Assembly (NCBI GenBank): GCA_009699205.1
Contig: WLOP01000010.1
Coordinates: 1-54,371 of the forward strand
Source of the DNA: Actinomycetota bacterium
GTDB lineage: Bacteria > Actinomycetota > Actinomycetes > Nanopelagicales > Nanopelagicaceae
DNA: 54,371 nucleotides
Direction: 5' to 3'
Positions 17,563 through 30,319 of the stretch are shown here, piece by piece. Numbering within the stretch: the first letter of the stretch is position 1; every line of letters starts with the position of its first letter. Made by a program: the position numbers and the translations under genes. Under the pieces are notes generated by a model. The model saw nothing but the letters and a program-made list of their open reading frames with translations, searched no databases and had not been told where the DNA came from.

Positions 17563-18336
17563 TCAGCCAGCAATATGAAACTTGACGATTTTCGCGAGTT
17601 CCTCTGGATCTAGGCTCGCTCCGCCGATAAGAGCGCCATCTACATCGCCCTCTTTCATGATTTCTGCGATATTGGCCGATTTCACAGATCCCCCATAGAG
17701 AATTCGCATTGCAGAGGCAATCTCTGGCGAACCAATCTCTTCTATTTCGCCGCGAATTGCACTGCATACTTCTTGCGCGTCCTGAGGTGTCGCAGTCTTT
17801 CCTGTTCCAATCGCCCATACGGGTTCGTATGCAATAACAACTTTTTTCATCTCCGGCTTTGTTACTCCGGCTAATCCTGCGCGGAGTTGACGCACTACAT
17901 GTGAAACATGTGTTCCCGATTCACGAATAGGTAGTTCTTCGCCGACGCAAAAGATCGCAATCAGATCATTGGCTAGAGCAGCCTTAAGTTTGCGGTTGAG
18001 AAGTGCATCGTCTTCGCCATGAATTGCTCGGCGTTCACTATGACCAACTAACACATAGGTGCAACCCAATTTAGAAAGCATCGAACCTGAGATATCCCCA
18101 GTGAAGGCACCTTGAGCTTCCGGCGAAAGATCCTGCGCTCCATAAGTGAGTCGCAATCGATCGCCATCGACAAGAGTTTGTATCGAGCGAATATCGGTAA
18201 ATGGCGGAATGATCGCTACATCTACGGCATCGAAATCTTTGTCCTCCAGGCTATAAGCCAACTTCTGCGTTACTGCAATCGCCTCAAGATGATTGAGGTT
18301 CATTTTCCAGTTGCCCGCCATAAGTGGTTTACGCAT
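17563..18336 (-). CDS. tpiA: Triose-phosphate isomerase
   Basis: A 257-residue TIM-barrel enzyme interconverting dihydroxyacetone phosphate and glyceraldehyde-3-phosphate. Active-site residues are Lys11 (AGNWKMN), His99 (VGHSERR) and Glu171 ([12 protein letters not shown], followed by the flexible loop). The phosphate-binding [12 protein letters not shown] and GALIGGASL are near the C terminus. An AAGGAG Shine-Dalgarno is six bases before the ATG, and pgk ends 36 bases upstream. Normal length and intact. Confidence 0.96.
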   Translation of the reverse strand: MRKPLMAGNWKMNLNHLEAIAVTQKLAYSLEDKDFDAVDVAIIPPFTDIRSIQTLVDGDRLRLTYGAQDLSPEAQGAFTGDISGSMLSKLGCTYVLVGHSERRAIHGEDDALLNRKLKAALANDLIAIFCVGEELPIRESGTHVSHVVRQLRAGLAGVTKPEMKKVVIAYEPVWAIGTGKTATPQDAQEVCSAIRGEIEEIGSPEIASAMRILYGGSVKSANIAEIMKEGDVDGALIGGASLDPEELAKIVKFHIAG

Positions 18337-18372
18337 CTTCTGCTCCTTACCTAAGAGTTCGCTAAATTGGTT

Positions 18373-19523
18373 CTAGAGGCCAAGTGCCAATAGACCAGGG
18401 AGTTCTTTTCCTTCTAGATACTCCAGGGAAGCTCCGCCTCCCGTAGAAATGTATCCAAAATCTGTATCTGCAAACCCGAGGGTTCGAACCGCTGCCGCTG
18501 AATCGCCACCACCTACAACAGAGATGCCAGAGACGCCGGTCAAAGCTTCTGCAACAACTTTAGTTCCATGAGCGAAAGCTGAAAATTCGAAAACACCCAT
18601 AGGCCCATTCCAGAAAAGAGTTTTGCATGAACGTATCGCTTCCGAGAAAGTTTGTGCTGACTCTGGTCCGATATCCAACCCGATTTCATCTTTTCCAATG
18701 TTATCAACGTTCACAATTTTCGCCTTAGCATCTGAAGAGAACTCAGTTGCAACGGCGATATCGGTAGGCAGCACTAGAGCTACCCCGAGGCTGGATGCAC
18801 GTGCGATCAAATCTTTTACTGTGGGGATGAGATCAACCTCAACAAGTGATTTACCAATCTCCTTACCTTGGGCAGCAAGAAAGGTGAAAACCATTCCCCC
18901 GCCAATTGCCAGAACATCCACCTTGTCCAACAGATTGGAGATGACGCCAATCTTGTCTGAAACTTTCGCGCCTCCTAGAACCACTCCGTATGGACGTTCT
19001 GGATTTTGCGTAAGTTTTCTCAGGACTTCAACTTCTGCAGCAACAAGAAAACCAGCAGCATGGGGTAATAGCGCGGGTAAGTCGAAAACCGATGCGTGTT
19101 TACGGTGAACTGCGCCGAAACCATCACCGACATAAATATCTGCTAGTTGGGCTAATCCACGAGCAAAAATAGATCGCTCAGAATCATCTTTGCTTGTTTC
19201 AGCGTTATTAAAACGTAGGTTTTCGAGTAGATGCACCTTTGCGCCCGTGATTGATTCCGCAAAATCGACAGGAGTTCCGAGCAATTGCGCAAGACGTTGA
19301 GCTACGGGAGCGAGAGAAAGTTCAGGTTTAACTTCGCCCTTTGGTCGACCAAGGTGTGCGCCGATGACGATCGTTGCACCACCATCAAGCAAGAACTTAA
19401 TAGTGGGCAACGATGCACGAATTCTGCCATCATCAGTGATTACGCCATCTTTCAATGGAACATTGAGATCGCACCGAAGGAATACTCGCTTGCCTGATAC
19501 TTCAAGAGTATTCAAGGAACTCA

Positions 19524-19524
<1 letters not shown>
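18373..19524 (-). CDS. pgk: Phosphoglycerate kinase
   Basis: A 383-residue two-domain kinase making ATP from 1,3-bisphosphoglycerate. Signatures are KRVFLRCDLNVPLKDG, GAHLGRPKGEVKPELSL, LLENLRFNNAETSKDD and VGDGFGAVHRKHASVFDLP in the N-terminal domain. VVLGGAKVSDKIGVISNLL, WNGPMGVFEFSAFAHGT and the terminal GGGDSAAAV...STGGGASLEYLEGKELPGL belong to the nucleotide domain. The ATG shares one base with the gap stop (TAATG). Slightly shorter than average but complete. Confidence 0.96.
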
Positions 19525-20534
<1,010 letters not shown>

Positions 20535-20559
20535 TTAGTGGGTTCCCAGGGTGGGCTCA

Positions 20560-20589
20560 AAAGTAGCCACGTCGTTGGGGATGACCCAA
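20560..20589 (-). promoter_or_regulatory. gap promoter
   Basis: Read on the minus strand: -35 TTGGGT (20589-20584), 18-base spacer, -10 TACTTT (20565-20560). Transcription would begin about 37 bases before the gap GTG. The same 18-base spacing is seen in the proposed livK and rpsA promoters. Confidence 0.5.
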
Positions 20590-20590
20590 C
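20574..20590. repeat. Inverted repeat over the gap -35 (possible operator)
   Basis: GTTGGG and CCCAAC, perfect 6-bp arms around a five-base centre. One arm contains most of the -35 hexamer. No T-run follows, so it is unlikely to be a whiA terminator. A repressor site controlling glycolysis is possible. Confidence 0.35.
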
Positions 20591-20604
20591 CTTATCAGCC
20601 GCTC

Positions 20605-21582
20605 TTAGTTGAGTAAATCTGGGGAGAGGCCGGACTCTGTATCTGGAATTCCCAATTCAGAGGCGCGTTTATCTGCCATCGCGAGCAATCTACGAATTCT
20701 TCCTGCAATTGCATCCTTGGTCATAGGTGGCGTAGCTAAAGAACCTAACTCCTCGAGGCTGGCTTGTCCGTGATTAACTCGTAATTGCCCAGCTTCTTGC
20801 AAATGATCGGGAATTTCCGGCCCGAGAATTTCCATCGCGCGTTGAACCCGCGCCGAGGCAGCAACTGCCGCACGCGCAGATCTACGTAAATTCGCATCGT
20901 CAAAATTGGCAAGTCTGTTAGCCGTTGCGCGCACTTCTCGGCGCATGCGACGTTCTTCCCACGCCAAAACACATTCATGAGCACCTAAACGTGTAAGCAT
21001 CACTCCAATAGCGTCACCGTCACGGATAACAACTCGATCGACTCCGCGCACTTCACGTGCCTTTGCGGCGATGCCTAATCTGCGCGCTGCACCGACAAGT
21101 GCTAGCGCCGCTTCTGGGCCCGGGCAGGTAATTTCAAGTGAAGAGGATCGACCAGGTTCTGTCAGTGAACCATGAGCAATGAATGCTCCGCGCCATGCAG
21201 CTTCAGCATCACAGATCGATGCAGAAACAACTTGTGGCGGTAGGCCTCGAACTGGTCGACCATTTGCATCAACTAAACCTGTTTGTCGTGCGAGGGCTTC
21301 ACCATCTTGCACCACGCGTACAACGTATCTACTACCTTTTCGTAATCCACTTGAAGACAAGACCGCTAATTCACTTTCATGACCGTAAATATCAGATATA
21401 TCTTTACGCAACCTACGAGCGCTATGAGCTGCATCTAATTCAACTTCGATGACGATTTTGCCTGAGGCTATATGGAGCCCCCCGGCGAAACGAAGAAGCG
21501 CGGAAACTTCAGCTTTGCGACAGCAAGGCTTTGTGATTGAGAGCCTGCTGAGCTCATCTTTAACCGCTGATGTCATTGCCAT
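20605..21582 (-). CDS. whiA: Sporulation/cell-division regulator WhiA
   Basis: A 325-residue WhiA protein: an N-terminal homing-endonuclease-like (LAGLIDADG-derived) domain, then a C-terminal helix-turn-helix ([33 protein letters not shown]). Very conserved blocks include [19 protein letters not shown] and [21 protein letters not shown]. WhiA exists in non-sporulating actinobacteria and is tied to cell division there. I place the start at 21582 ([11 protein letters not shown]), as in relatives. The frame is open upstream to a TTG at 21594 that would overlap yvcK. It follows yvcK by four bases. Confidence 0.94.
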   Translation of the reverse strand: MAMTSAVKDELSRLSITKPCCRKAEVSALLRFAGGLHIASGKIVIEVELDAAHSARRLRKDISDIYGHESELAVLSSSGLRKGSRYVVRVVQDGEALARQTGLVDANGRPVRGLPPQVVSASICDAEAAWRGAFIAHGSLTEPGRSSSLEITCPGPEAALALVGAARRLGIAAKAREVRGVDRVVIRDGDAIGVMLTRLGAHECVLAWEERRMRREVRATANRLANFDDANLRRSARAAVAASARVQRAMEILGPEIPDHLQEAGQLRVNHGQASLEELGSLATPPMTKDAIAGRIRRLLAMADKRASELGIPDTESGLSPDLLN

Positions 21583-21586
21583 TGGG

Positions 21587-22534
21587 CTATCCAATCAGGG
21601 AATCGCTCATGATGTGGCTCAAAACAGAAGTTAATTTTTTCTCATCATGATGAACGCTTCCGGGGGCTTGGCGAACATCGGCGATTATTAAACGTGCCCC
21701 TAAATCAGCGGCCTTTCTTTCGAGGGCGCTGCGATTTCTGACGATGCTGGGATCGGCTACGAGAAATTTCACGCGTAGAGATGGTGCATAGAGCTGCATT
21801 AACTCCAGATGCTCCTCTGCTGCGTACCCTGCATACTCATCTCCGCCTTGGCTCGGATGTGCATCCAAATTTAACAGCACAATCTTTCCTGCTGAACTCT
21901 CAACCAATCCTTGACGTTGCGCAGGGAGCAATAAATGAGGCAGGACGCTAGATAGCCAAGAACCGGGGCCCATAGTTATCCAATCGGCATCTGCCAAAGC
22001 TTCGAGAGTTTCGGGGCGCGCAGGTGCATCTTCAGGCAAGATTCGCAGAGACTCTAACTTGCCTTTAGCTGTAGCTACTTCCTTCTGACCTCGAACAACA
22101 ACGCGACCAACAGAAGTGATGAAAGTTCCCTCGATATCTAATGGGGTTGTCGACATCGGAAGTACGCGCCCTATCACTCGCAGCAATGAGCCAACGCGAT
22201 CTAACCCAGTAACAAAATCACCATCTCTATCCCAGAGTGATGCGAGTAGAAGGTTGCCTATGGGATGACCACTCAAATATCCATCACCTGAAAAACGATA
22301 TTGTAAAATTTGAGCCCAACTTCTTCCCCATTCGTCATCGCTACACAATGCCGCTAAAGCCATGCGTAAATCCCCTGGCGGCAAGATGTCGAATTCTTGT
22401 CGTAACCGACCACTTGATCCACCATTATCTGCCACGGTAACAATCGCTGTAATCGATGATGTCAACGGGCGCAAAGCACTTAAAGTTGCAGCTAGACCGT
22501 GCCCACCGCCTAACGCAACTACCTTGGGTTGCAC
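21587..22534 (-). CDS. yvcK: YvcK/CofD-like protein (gluconeogenesis factor family)
   Basis: A 315-residue protein of the YvcK family, a Rossmann-like relative of the 2-phospho-L-lactate transferase CofD. Motifs: [66 protein letters not shown] and [19 protein letters not shown]. Homologues are needed for growth on gluconeogenic carbon and for normal cell shape, and bind UDP-sugars. Starts with GTG, sharing one base with the rapZ stop (TAGTG). The order rapZ-yvcK-whiA is conserved in Gram-positive bacteria. Confidence 0.93.
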   Translation of the reverse strand: MQPKVVALGGGHGLAATLSALRPLTSSITAIVTVADNGGSSGRLRQEFDILPPGDLRMALAALCSDDEWGRSWAQILQYRFSGDGYLSGHPIGNLLLASLWDRDGDFVTGLDRVGSLLRVIGRVLPMSTTPLDIEGTFITSVGRVVVRGQKEVATAKGKLESLRILPEDAPARPETLEALADADWITMGPGSWLSSVLPHLLLPAQRQGLVESSAGKIVLLNLDAHPSQGGDEYAGYAAEEHLELMQLYAPSLRVKFLVADPSIVRNRSALERKAADLGARLIIADVRQAPGSVHHDEKKLTSVLSHIMSDSLIG

Positions 22535-23406
22535 TATTCGCGCCCCATGTCGCGATGGACTGCAAAGGCATCAATTGCACTACTTGCTCGCGATTCAGTA
22601 AGTCTTTGGGCGATTGCTTCGGCTATCGCAACACTTCTGTGCTTGCCGCCAGTACATCCCACTGACAAGGTGAGATAACGCTTTCCTTCACGTAGAAAAC
22701 CTTCAACCATTCGCAGAACTACAGCAACGTATGCATCTACAAATTCCTCAACACCTTCGCTTCCAAGAACTGCAGCACTCACTTCTGGGGATGTTCCAGT
22801 GAGGGGACGTAACCTTGGATTCCAATGCGGATTAGGAATGAAGCGGCAGTCAACTACTAAATCCGAATCAACTGGAATTCCATATTTATAACCGAATGAG
22901 AGAACGTTGATGCGCATCGCCTGCGTTTGTCCTGAGGCAAAGATTTCGCCGACGCGTTTTTCAAGTTGGTGGACATTTAGGTTTGTCGTATCGATAACAA
23001 CATCAGCGCTAGAGCGCAAGGCATCTAAACGCGTTCGTTCGCGAGCGATACCATCCAAAATTCTGTCACTACCCTGTAGTGGATGAGGCCGACGAGTCGA
23101 TTCAAATCTTTGAACTAACGCTTGATCCGTAGCATCTAAGAAAAGTAAACGATGCTCGGTCTCGGCTGCGTTAAGTGCTGCAAGAGAAGAAGTAAGTTCA
23201 TCAAAAAATCGACCGCTACGAACATCGACAACGACAGCCATAGATGAGATTTCAGGGCTTTCGGTTTGCGAAATTAGGGAAGGCAAAAGTGAAGCAGGGA
23301 CGTTATCCACTACATACCATCCCAAATCTTCCAAAGCATGCGCGACCGTAGATCGACCTGCACCTGACATTCCGGTCAAGATCAGAACCTCGCGTTTAGA
23401 GCTCAT
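22534..23406 (-). CDS. rapZ: RNase adapter RapZ-family nucleotide-binding protein
   Basis: A 290-residue RapZ/YvcJ ATP/GTP-binding protein. The P-loop is LTGMSGAGRSTVAHALEDLGW. Other blocks are VVVDVRSGRFFDEL, LDATDQALVQRFESTRRPHPL, SFGYKYGIPVDSDLVVDCRFIPNPHW and SVGCTGGKHRSVAIAEAIAQRL. In E. coli RapZ controls glucosamine-6-phosphate synthase through small RNAs; the role in actinobacteria is less clear. ATG at 23406 is chosen (AGGA nine bases upstream). A TTG at 23433 overlapping the uvrC stop is an alternative. Confidence 0.92.
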   Translation of the reverse strand: MSSKREVLILTGMSGAGRSTVAHALEDLGWYVVDNVPASLLPSLISQTESPEISSMAVVVDVRSGRFFDELTSSLAALNAAETEHRLLFLDATDQALVQRFESTRRPHPLQGSDRILDGIARERTRLDALRSSADVVIDTTNLNVHQLEKRVGEIFASGQTQAMRINVLSFGYKYGIPVDSDLVVDCRFIPNPHWNPRLRPLTGTSPEVSAAVLGSEGVEEFVDAYVAVVLRMVEGFLREGKRYLTLSVGCTGGKHRSVAIAEAIAQRLTESRASSAIDAFAVHRDMGRE

Positions 23407-23429
23407 AGTTAGTAATCCTGCTATACCTG

Positions 23430-25352
23430 TCAAGAACCTTCAAGAATTTCGCCACTCTGAGCATCAAAACCTATATCCGCACTGATTTGGATATGGGCGT
23501 ATACAAGAGTGGCAATTTTTTCACCGATACCAGGGATAGATGCAATCTCTTCAACGCTTGCTCGTCTGATCGCAGCCACCGAACCAAAATGGGTAAGAAG
23601 CGCTTTCCTCCGCACTTCGCCCAGTTGGCTAATGTCATCCAAAGTAGATTCCAACATCGCTTTGGAACGTCTTGAGCGATGAAATGTGATTGCAAATCTA
23701 TGGGCTTCATCGCGAATTCTCTGCAGTAAATAAAGAGCTTCACTTGTCCGCGGGAAAATCACAGGGGTTGGATTCCCCGGCAACCACACCTCTTCCAACC
23801 GCTTTGCCAGACCACAGAGTGCGATATCGGTAACCCCTGCTTCATCGAAAGCCCGTCGGGCTGCGTTTACCTGTGGCACACCACCATCCACAATTATCAG
23901 CTGAGGAGGGTAAGAAAAACGTTCTTGTTTTCCACCTTGTTCCATCACTTCGAGCGGATCAACGTTTCGTTCATTAGCCAATCGTCTCAAACGTCTAGTC
24001 AGCACTTGATGCATCGCTCGCGTGTCATCCCATGCAGTTGATGTATCGATAATGAACCTTCGATACTGACTTTTCTTCGCAACCCCGTCTTCAAATACGA
24101 CCATAGATGCCACGACAGTGGTTCCCGAAATATTAGAAATATCGAAACATTCAATCCTCAGAGGTGGTTTAGGAAGATGCAAGCCCTCCTCAAGTTCTAT
24201 GAGAGCGCGCCCATTGAATGCTGCATCACTTGAACGTTTGTTGACGAAGGTTATAAGCGCATATTGTGCATTTCTCTTCACGGTCGCGAGAATCTCAAGT
24301 TTTTCTCCGCGTTGCGGAACTTTGATCTCTACGCTCTTTTCGCGTATAGAACTTAACCACGCTTCTAGTAAAGATTTCTCATCTGGTAGTTCACTCACGA
24401 TAATCTCGGCAGGAATATCTGAGGCGTTCGCTTCGCCATAAACAGACGCGAACAAGGTAGTAATTTCATCAGTTCCTTCAATCGCTGCTTTCTGATCCAG
24501 TAACCATGAGCGTGAACCTTTGATTGAACCCCCACGGATACTAAAGAATGATCCCGCACAATGCACGCCGTCACGATGCAGAGCAATTACATCTGCGGTG
24601 AGTGTGTCCGATAGGGCGCTCCCCGTAGATTCCAAAACTCTTTCAAGGGATTGAATCTGATCGCGGAATTTCGCTGCTCTCTCAAACTCCTCGTTCTGCG
24701 CCGCTAACGACATCTCTGTTCGCAACGTCGGCAAAACATCCCCTTGTCCTGCGTTCATAAAACCGACCAATTTCTGCGCTAGCTGACGATGCTCATCTTC
24801 TGACACCCATCCCACGCAAGGCGCAGCGCATTTACCTATATCCCCCAGTAGACATTGCCGACCTGATTTTTGAGCTTTCTCAAAATTGCTGTCTGTACAA
24901 GATCGCAAGGGAAAAAGTTTAAGAAGAACATCAAAGGTATTTTTCAGCGCCCAAGAATAGGTGAAAGGACCAAAATATTTGACGCCTGGTCTTTTACTTT
25001 TACGAGTGATGAATATGCGGGGAAATTGATCTTTGAGAGAGATTGCTAAATATGGATAGGACTTATCATCGCGAAATTGAACGTTATAAGCGGGGTTATA
25101 TTGTTTGATCCAGGAAAACTCCAGCGCAAGAGCTTTGATTTCTGAATCAACAATTGTCCAATCTACGCGATCGGCTTCATGAACCATGCGATAGGTCTTC
25201 TCGGGGAGGTTATTTTGGAAATAACTCCCTAATCGTGATTTCAAATTGATCGCTTTGCCTACATATATCACTTCGTTCTTTTCATTGAAGAATCGATAAA
25301 CCCCGGGTTGAATCGGAATATCAGTCGGGCGGTAACTTAAGGGATCGGCCAT
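23430..25352 (-). CDS. uvrC: Excinuclease ABC subunit C
   Basis: A 640-residue nucleotide-excision repair endonuclease. It has an N-terminal GIY-YIG nuclease (GVYRFFNEKNEVIYVGKA, residues 18-35) for the 3' incision and a cysteine cluster (CLLGDIGKCAAPC) near 170-185. A UVR motif that binds UvrB comes next (NEEFERAAKFRDQIQSLERVLE). The RNase H-like domain for the 5' incision (IECFDISNISGTTVVASMVVFEDG, LIIVDGGVPQV) follows, and a C-terminal helix-hairpin-helix (LTHFGSVAAIRRASVEEIASIPGIGEKIA). The ATG shares one base with the uvrA stop. Confidence 0.96.
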   Translation of the reverse strand: MADPLSYRPTDIPIQPGVYRFFNEKNEVIYVGKAINLKSRLGSYFQNNLPEKTYRMVHEADRVDWTIVDSEIKALALEFSWIKQYNPAYNVQFRDDKSYPYLAISLKDQFPRIFITRKSKRPGVKYFGPFTYSWALKNTFDVLLKLFPLRSCTDSNFEKAQKSGRQCLLGDIGKCAAPCVGWVSEDEHRQLAQKLVGFMNAGQGDVLPTLRTEMSLAAQNEEFERAAKFRDQIQSLERVLESTGSALSDTLTADVIALHRDGVHCAGSFFSIRGGSIKGSRSWLLDQKAAIEGTDEITTLFASVYGEANASDIPAEIIVSELPDEKSLLEAWLSSIREKSVEIKVPQRGEKLEILATVKRNAQYALITFVNKRSSDAAFNGRALIELEEGLHLPKPPLRIECFDISNISGTTVVASMVVFEDGVAKKSQYRRFIIDTSTAWDDTRAMHQVLTRRLRRLANERNVDPLEVMEQGGKQERFSYPPQLIIVDGGVPQVNAARRAFDEAGVTDIALCGLAKRLEEVWLPGNPTPVIFPRTSEALYLLQRIRDEAHRFAITFHRSRRSKAMLESTLDDISQLGEVRRKALLTHFGSVAAIRRASVEEIASIPGIGEKIATLVYAHIQISADIGFDAQSGEILEGS

Positions 25353-28213
25353 TAGCGTGCCGCCACAGCACTCTTTCGGTTACTGGCCAATATCTCCGCT
25401 AAATAATGACCGGTATAACTTGCCACGTTAACTGCAATCTCTTCTGGGGTTCCTTCGGCCACAACCGTGCCACCTCGGAAACCACCTTCTGGGCCCATAT
25501 CGATAACCCAATCGGCGCACTTGATTACATCAAGATTATGTTCAATAACCACAACAGTGTTGCCTGTATCAACCAAGCGTCCTAGGACCCCGAGTAATTT
25601 ATTCACGTCTTCAAAATGCAAACCAGTTGTAGGCTCATCGAGAACGTAAATTGTGCGGCCAGTGGAACGACGTTGAAGTTCGGTAGCCAATTTAACTCTC
25701 TGGGCTTCACCGCCAGAAAGCGTTGGGGCCGATTGTCCCAATCGAACGTAACCTAACCCGACATCACACAAGGTTTTAAGGAAACGCGAAATCGTTGGCA
25801 CGGCTTCGAAGAAATCCCTAGCGGTTTCAATTGGCATATCCAACACTTCAGCAATCGTCTTACCCTTGTAATGAACTTCTAAGGTTTCACGGTTGTAACG
25901 AGCTCCGTGGCATACCTCGCAAGGGACATAAACATCAGGTAAGAAGTTCATCTCGATTGTGATGGTTCCGTCGCCCGAACAATTCTCGCATCGCCCGCCT
26001 TTTACATTGAACGAGAAACGCCCCTGAAGATATCCACGAACCTTTGCTTCAGAAGTTTCAGCGAAAAGAGCGCGAATCTTGTCAAAGACACCGGTATAGG
26101 TAGCTGGATTGGATCGAGGGGTGCGTCCGATAGGAGATTGGTCGACATGTACAACTTTATCAAGGAGGTCTATGCCTGAGATTGAACGATGGCGACCAGG
26201 TACTAAACGAGCCCCATTAAGTTTGTTAGCAAGCGTTACATAAACGATGTCATTGATAAGGGTGGATTTTCCCGACCCACTCACACCAGTGATGGCAACA
26301 AAAACTCCAAGAGGAATCCCGACTTCCAAATCTTTGAGGTTATTCTCTTTGGCGCCTTTAACTACCAAACGCCTTTTAGGATCTACAGGTCTACGTTCAG
26401 CCGGAATCGCTATTGATTTACGACCGGAAAGATAGGCACCAGTGATTGATTCTTTTGAGGCTAATAATGATTTATAGTCACCAGAAACCACAACTTTTCC
26501 GCCGTGCTCCCCCGCACCAGGACCAATGTCTACTATCCAATCGGCGGCGCGAATTGTTTCTTCATCGTGCTCTACAACAATCAAAGTGTTACCGAGATCT
26601 CGTAAACGGATCAGCGTTTCAATCAATTTACGGTTATCGCGCTGATGTAACCCGATACTTGGTTCATCGAGTACGTAAAGCACACCGACTAATCCGGAAC
26701 CTATCTGAGTAGCTAAACGAATTCGTTGCGCTTCTCCACCGGAAAGGGTCGCAGCTGGTCTTTCTAATGATAAGTAATCCAGCCCCACATCGAGCAAGAA
26801 TCCAAGGCGAGCATGTACTTCCTTCATTACTCGCTCAGCGATCTGACTTTCCCGCGCATTAAGTTTGATACTTTTGAGGAAGATTGCACAGTCTGCGATA
26901 GATAGCTCGCAAATTTGAGCGATGTTTTTGCCCCCGACAGTTACAGCTAAGACTTCTGGTTTAAGGCGTGCACCTTTGCAGACGGGGCAAGGTATTTGAC
27001 GCATATACCCTTCGTATTTATCGCGACTGTAATCACTATCGGTTTCACTGTGGCGACGATGAATGAACGGAATTACGCCTTCAAACCCAGTGGAATAATT
27101 GCGTACACGTCCGTATCGGTTCTTGTATTTAACATGTACTTCGTAATCTGAACCGTGCAAAATTGCTTCCTTCGCTTTCAAGGAGAGCTTCTTCCAGGGC
27201 GTATCCATTGAGAATTTAATTTCCGTAGAAAGACCTTGCAAGAGCCTGGCGAAATACTCAGATGTTTGACCAGAAGCCCAAGGCGCTACTGCCCCCTCTG
27301 CCAAGGAGATTGAATCATCCGGCACAACAAGTTCTTCATCTACCTCTAATTTTGTTCCGATACCCGAACAATCTGGGCAGGCGCCAAAGGGAGAATTGAA
27401 TGAAAAGGAGCGAGGTTCCAACTCTTCAAAAGATAATTCGCAATTATGGCAAGCAAGATGCTCGCTGAACGTCCGTTCTTTCTCCGCGCTTTTAGCATCG
27501 ACGAAATCAAGGAGAACAATCCCTTGAGCCAAACGCAGCGCCGTTTCAATCGAGTCAGTGAGACGATTCTTTGACTCTGCCTTTGCGCTTAGTCGATCAA
27601 TCACCACTTCAATTGTGTGCTTTTCTTGCTTCTTAAGTTTAGGCGGCTCAGATAACTGGATAATCGCTCCATCAACTCGAGCTCGTGCATACCCCTGCGA
27701 TACCAACTCTTGAAAGAGATCTACGAATTCACCTTTACGGGCACGAACTATCGGGGCCAGGATTTGGAACTTGGTAGTCGCAGGTAAAGTGAGAATTTGA
27801 TCAACTATCTGCTGCGGACTTTGCCGAGAAACTGGCGCTTGGCACTTGGGACAATGGGGACGACCGGCCCGTGCAAAGAGTAAACGTAAGTAATCGTAAA
27901 CTTCAGTAATCGTTCCCACTGTTGAGCGAGGGTTACGGTTAGTCGATTTTTGATCAATCGAAACGGCCGGTGACAAACCTTCGATGAAATCAACATCGGG
28001 TTTATCCATCTGACCGAGAAACTGCCGTGCATAAGCCGAAAGTGATTCCACATATCGACGTTGACCTTCAGCGAATATTGTGTCGAAAGCCAAACTTGAT
28101 TTTCCGGAGCCCGAAAGCCCTGTAAAAACAATTAGCGCATCTCTTGGTAATTCAATCGAAACATCTTTGAGATTATGCTCTCGTGCGCCCCGTACAACTA
28201 ACTTCTCGATCAC
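25352..28213 (-). CDS. uvrA: Excinuclease ABC subunit A
   Basis: A 953-residue damage-recognition ATPase with two ABC modules. The first Walker A is [16 protein letters not shown] and the second is [16 protein letters not shown]. Signature motifs ([35 protein letters not shown]) and zinc-finger cysteine pairs (CHNC...CPDC; CENC...CEVC) are intact. The GTG start lies two bases after the uvrB stop, so uvrB-uvrA-uvrC is one transcription unit. Start GTG-ATC-GAG-AAG matches the family N terminus. Confidence 0.96.
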   Translation of the reverse strand: MIEKLVVRGAREHNLKDVSIELPRDALIVFTGLSGSGKSSLAFDTIFAEGQRRYVESLSAYARQFLGQMDKPDVDFIEGLSPAVSIDQKSTNRNPRSTVGTITEVYDYLRLLFARAGRPHCPKCQAPVSRQSPQQIVDQILTLPATTKFQILAPIVRARKGEFVDLFQELVSQGYARARVDGAIIQLSEPPKLKKQEKHTIEVVIDRLSAKAESKNRLTDSIETALRLAQGIVLLDFVDAKSAEKERTFSEHLACHNCELSFEELEPRSFSFNSPFGACPDCSGIGTKLEVDEELVVPDDSISLAEGAVAPWASGQTSEYFARLLQGLSTEIKFSMDTPWKKLSLKAKEAILHGSDYEVHVKYKNRYGRVRNYSTGFEGVIPFIHRRHSETDSDYSRDKYEGYMRQIPCPVCKGARLKPEVLAVTVGGKNIAQICELSIADCAIFLKSIKLNARESQIAERVMKEVHARLGFLLDVGLDYLSLERPAATLSGGEAQRIRLATQIGSGLVGVLYVLDEPSIGLHQRDNRKLIETLIRLRDLGNTLIVVEHDEETIRAADWIVDIGPGAGEHGGKVVVSGDYKSLLASKESITGAYLSGRKSIAIPAERRPVDPKRRLVVKGAKENNLKDLEVGIPLGVFVAITGVSGSGKSTLINDIVYVTLANKLNGARLVPGRHRSISGIDLLDKVVHVDQSPIGRTPRSNPATYTGVFDKIRALFAETSEAKVRGYLQGRFSFNVKGGRCENCSGDGTITIEMNFLPDVYVPCEVCHGARYNRETLEVHYKGKTIAEVLDMPIETARDFFEAVPTISRFLKTLCDVGLGYVRLGQSAPTLSGGEAQRVKLATELQRRSTGRTIYVLDEPTTGLHFEDVNKLLGVLGRLVDTGNTVVVIEHNLDVIKCADWVIDMGPEGGFRGGTVVAEGTPEEIAVNVASYTGHYLAEILASNRKSAVAAR

Positions 28214-28215
28214 TG

Positions 28216-30300
28216 TTAAGCCCCCGCCGTTTCCATCGCCCGTAATTCTTTCTTTAAATCCCGTATTTCATCGCGCAAGCGACCTGCTAACTCGAAGGCG
28301 AGATCGGCAGCTGCCGCCCTCATCTGATCGGTGAGCGACTCTATCAACGCCAATAACTCCTGTCGCGGCAGAGATGCCGGGGCTTTAGCGTGAAGCCCAA
28401 TTCCAGGAGATTTCACACGTGAATTCTTGCCAGTGCTCGAGGCCAATAGTTGCGCGGTATCTTCATTCTCGCGATTGATGGAATCGGTGATGTCAGCAAT
28501 TTTTTTACGCAAAGGCTGTGGGTCGACGCCACGTTCCAAGTTATAGGCAACCTGCTTAGCTCGTCTTCGGTTGGTTTCGTCAATGGCCTTGGCCATCGAT
28601 TTAGTGATGTTGTCGGCGTACATGTGAACCTCACCCGAAACGTTACGCGCAGCTCGCCCAATAGTTTGGATGAGCGCAGTCGCCGAACGCAAGAAACCCT
28701 CCTTATCAGCATCCAATATCGCAACTAAGGAAACTTCAGGAAGATCTAAACCTTCACGAAGAAGGTTGATGCCAATCAAAACGTCATATTCTCCTGAACG
28801 TAGTTCACGGAGAAGTTCCACTCGTCGCAAAGTATCTACTTCTGAATGCAGATAACGAACCCTTACTCCACGTTCTTGAAGGTAATCGGTTAAATCCTCT
28901 GACATTTTCTTTGTTAAAGTCGTGACCAAGACGCGTTCATTCTTTTGCGCGCGTATATGGATCTCCGCAAGAAGATCATCGATTTGACCTTTAATTGGCT
29001 TGATAATGATTTTGGGGTCCACTAACCCCGTAGGTCTAATTACCTGCTCCACGACATCATTATCAACTTTGTTCAATTCGTACGGACCAGGCGTTGCGGA
29101 GAGAAAAACCTTCTGACCTACTCTTTCAAGAAACTCGTCCCAACGTAAAGGGCGATTATCCATCGCACTTGGCAATCGGAATCCATGTTCAACTAAGGTG
29201 CGCTTTCGGGAGGCATCTCCTTCAAACATCGCGCCAATTTGCGGTACCGTGACATGCGATTCGTCTATAACCAGAAGAAAATCTTCGGGGAAATAATCCA
29301 GCAAGCAGTTAGGCCCAGATCCCGCAGCGCGCCCATCAATATGTCGCGAGTAGTTTTCGATTCCTGAACAGAATCCAAGCTGTTGCATCATCTCTATATC
29401 AAAAGTTGTTCGCATTCTGAGACGTTGCGCTTCGAGCAGCTTGCCTTGGCGTTCGAAATTCTCCAGCGCAATAGCCAATTCCGCTTCGATATCAACAATC
29501 GCCCGCTTCATAGTCTCTGGCCCGGCCGCATAATGCGTGGCAGGGAATACGTACATTTCACTTTCATCGCGGATAATCTCACCCGTCAGTGGATTCAAAG
29601 TCGTGATCTTTTCAATCTCATCACCAAACATTTCGATGCGTAATGCCAATTCCTCGTACATTGGGATAATTTCAATAGTGTCCCCACGAACGCGAAATGT
29701 TCCTCGCTCGAAAGCTATGTCGTTACGGCTATATTGAATATCGACGAATTTGCGAAGCAAAACATTTCGTTCTATTTCATCTCCAACCCGCAGCCTGACC
29801 ATCCGATCTACATATTCCTGCGGCGTACCTAAACCATAAATACAGGACACGGTCGCTACTACGATGACATCGCGACGAGTGAGCAACGAATTGGTTGCTG
29901 AGTGGCGCAACCGTTCTACCTCATCGTTGACGCTCGAATCCTTCTCAATGAAGGTATCGGTTTGAGGTACATAAGCTTCCGGTTGGTAATAGTCGTAATA
30001 TGAAACGAAATACTCAACTGCGTTATTGGGCATCAACTCTCTAAATTCATTGACCAGCTGCGCGGCGAGAGTCTTATTCGGAGCGATAACTAATGTGGGA
30101 CGTTGCAACTTTTCGATAAGCCAAGCGGTACTCGCTGATTTTCCAGTTCCTGTAGCGCCCAAGAGAACGACGTCCTGCACGCCTTGAGAAATTCGGCGAG
30201 TGATTTCTGCAATGGCTTCAGGTTGGTCACCTGCTGGTACATAATCGCTAATGACCTCAAAGGGTTCAACGCTGCGTTGCAAATCGCTCAGTGGCCGCAC
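28216..30300 (-). CDS. uvrB: Excinuclease ABC subunit B
   Basis: A 694-residue helicase-like repair protein that loads UvrC at damage. Walker A is [15 protein letters not shown], the form seen in actinobacteria. The beta-hairpin region includes [29 protein letters not shown], and the DEAD-like motif is [15 protein letters not shown]. Motifs V-VI ([39 protein letters not shown]) and a C-terminal UVR domain ([17 protein letters not shown]) follow. The GTG start sits six bases after TAGAGT, so it has its own leaderless promoter downstream of coaE. Confidence 0.96.
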   Translation of the reverse strand: MRPLSDLQRSVEPFEVISDYVPAGDQPEAIAEITRRISQGVQDVVLLGATGTGKSASTAWLIEKLQRPTLVIAPNKTLAAQLVNEFRELMPNNAVEYFVSYYDYYQPEAYVPQTDTFIEKDSSVNDEVERLRHSATNSLLTRRDVIVVATVSCIYGLGTPQEYVDRMVRLRVGDEIERNVLLRKFVDIQYSRNDIAFERGTFRVRGDTIEIIPMYEELALRIEMFGDEIEKITTLNPLTGEIIRDESEMYVFPATHYAAGPETMKRAIVDIEAELAIALENFERQGKLLEAQRLRMRTTFDIEMMQQLGFCSGIENYSRHIDGRAAGSGPNCLLDYFPEDFLLVIDESHVTVPQIGAMFEGDASRKRTLVEHGFRLPSAMDNRPLRWDEFLERVGQKVFLSATPGPYELNKVDNDVVEQVIRPTGLVDPKIIIKPIKGQIDDLLAEIHIRAQKNERVLVTTLTKKMSEDLTDYLQERGVRVRYLHSEVDTLRRVELLRELRSGEYDVLIGINLLREGLDLPEVSLVAILDADKEGFLRSATALIQTIGRAARNVSGEVHMYADNITKSMAKAIDETNRRRAKQVAYNLERGVDPQPLRKKIADITDSINRENEDTAQLLASSTGKNSRVKSPGIGLHAKAPASLPRQELLALIESLTDQMRAAAADLAFELAGRLRDEIRDLKKELRAMETAGA

Positions 30301-30306
30301 GGCGTC

Positions 30307-30312
30307 ACTCTA
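30307..30312 (-). promoter_or_regulatory. -10 element of a leaderless uvrB promoter
   Basis: TAGAGT, six bases, then the uvrB GTG. No Shine-Dalgarno. It would let uvrB-uvrA-uvrC be expressed apart from coaE. No LexA-like palindrome was recognised. Confidence 0.5.
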
Positions 30313-30319
30313 GTAGGAG

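Noticed and set aside
28216-30312. LexA/SOS box controlling uvrB-uvrA
   Set aside because: No palindrome like the known SOS boxes was recognised near the promoter at 30307-30312.
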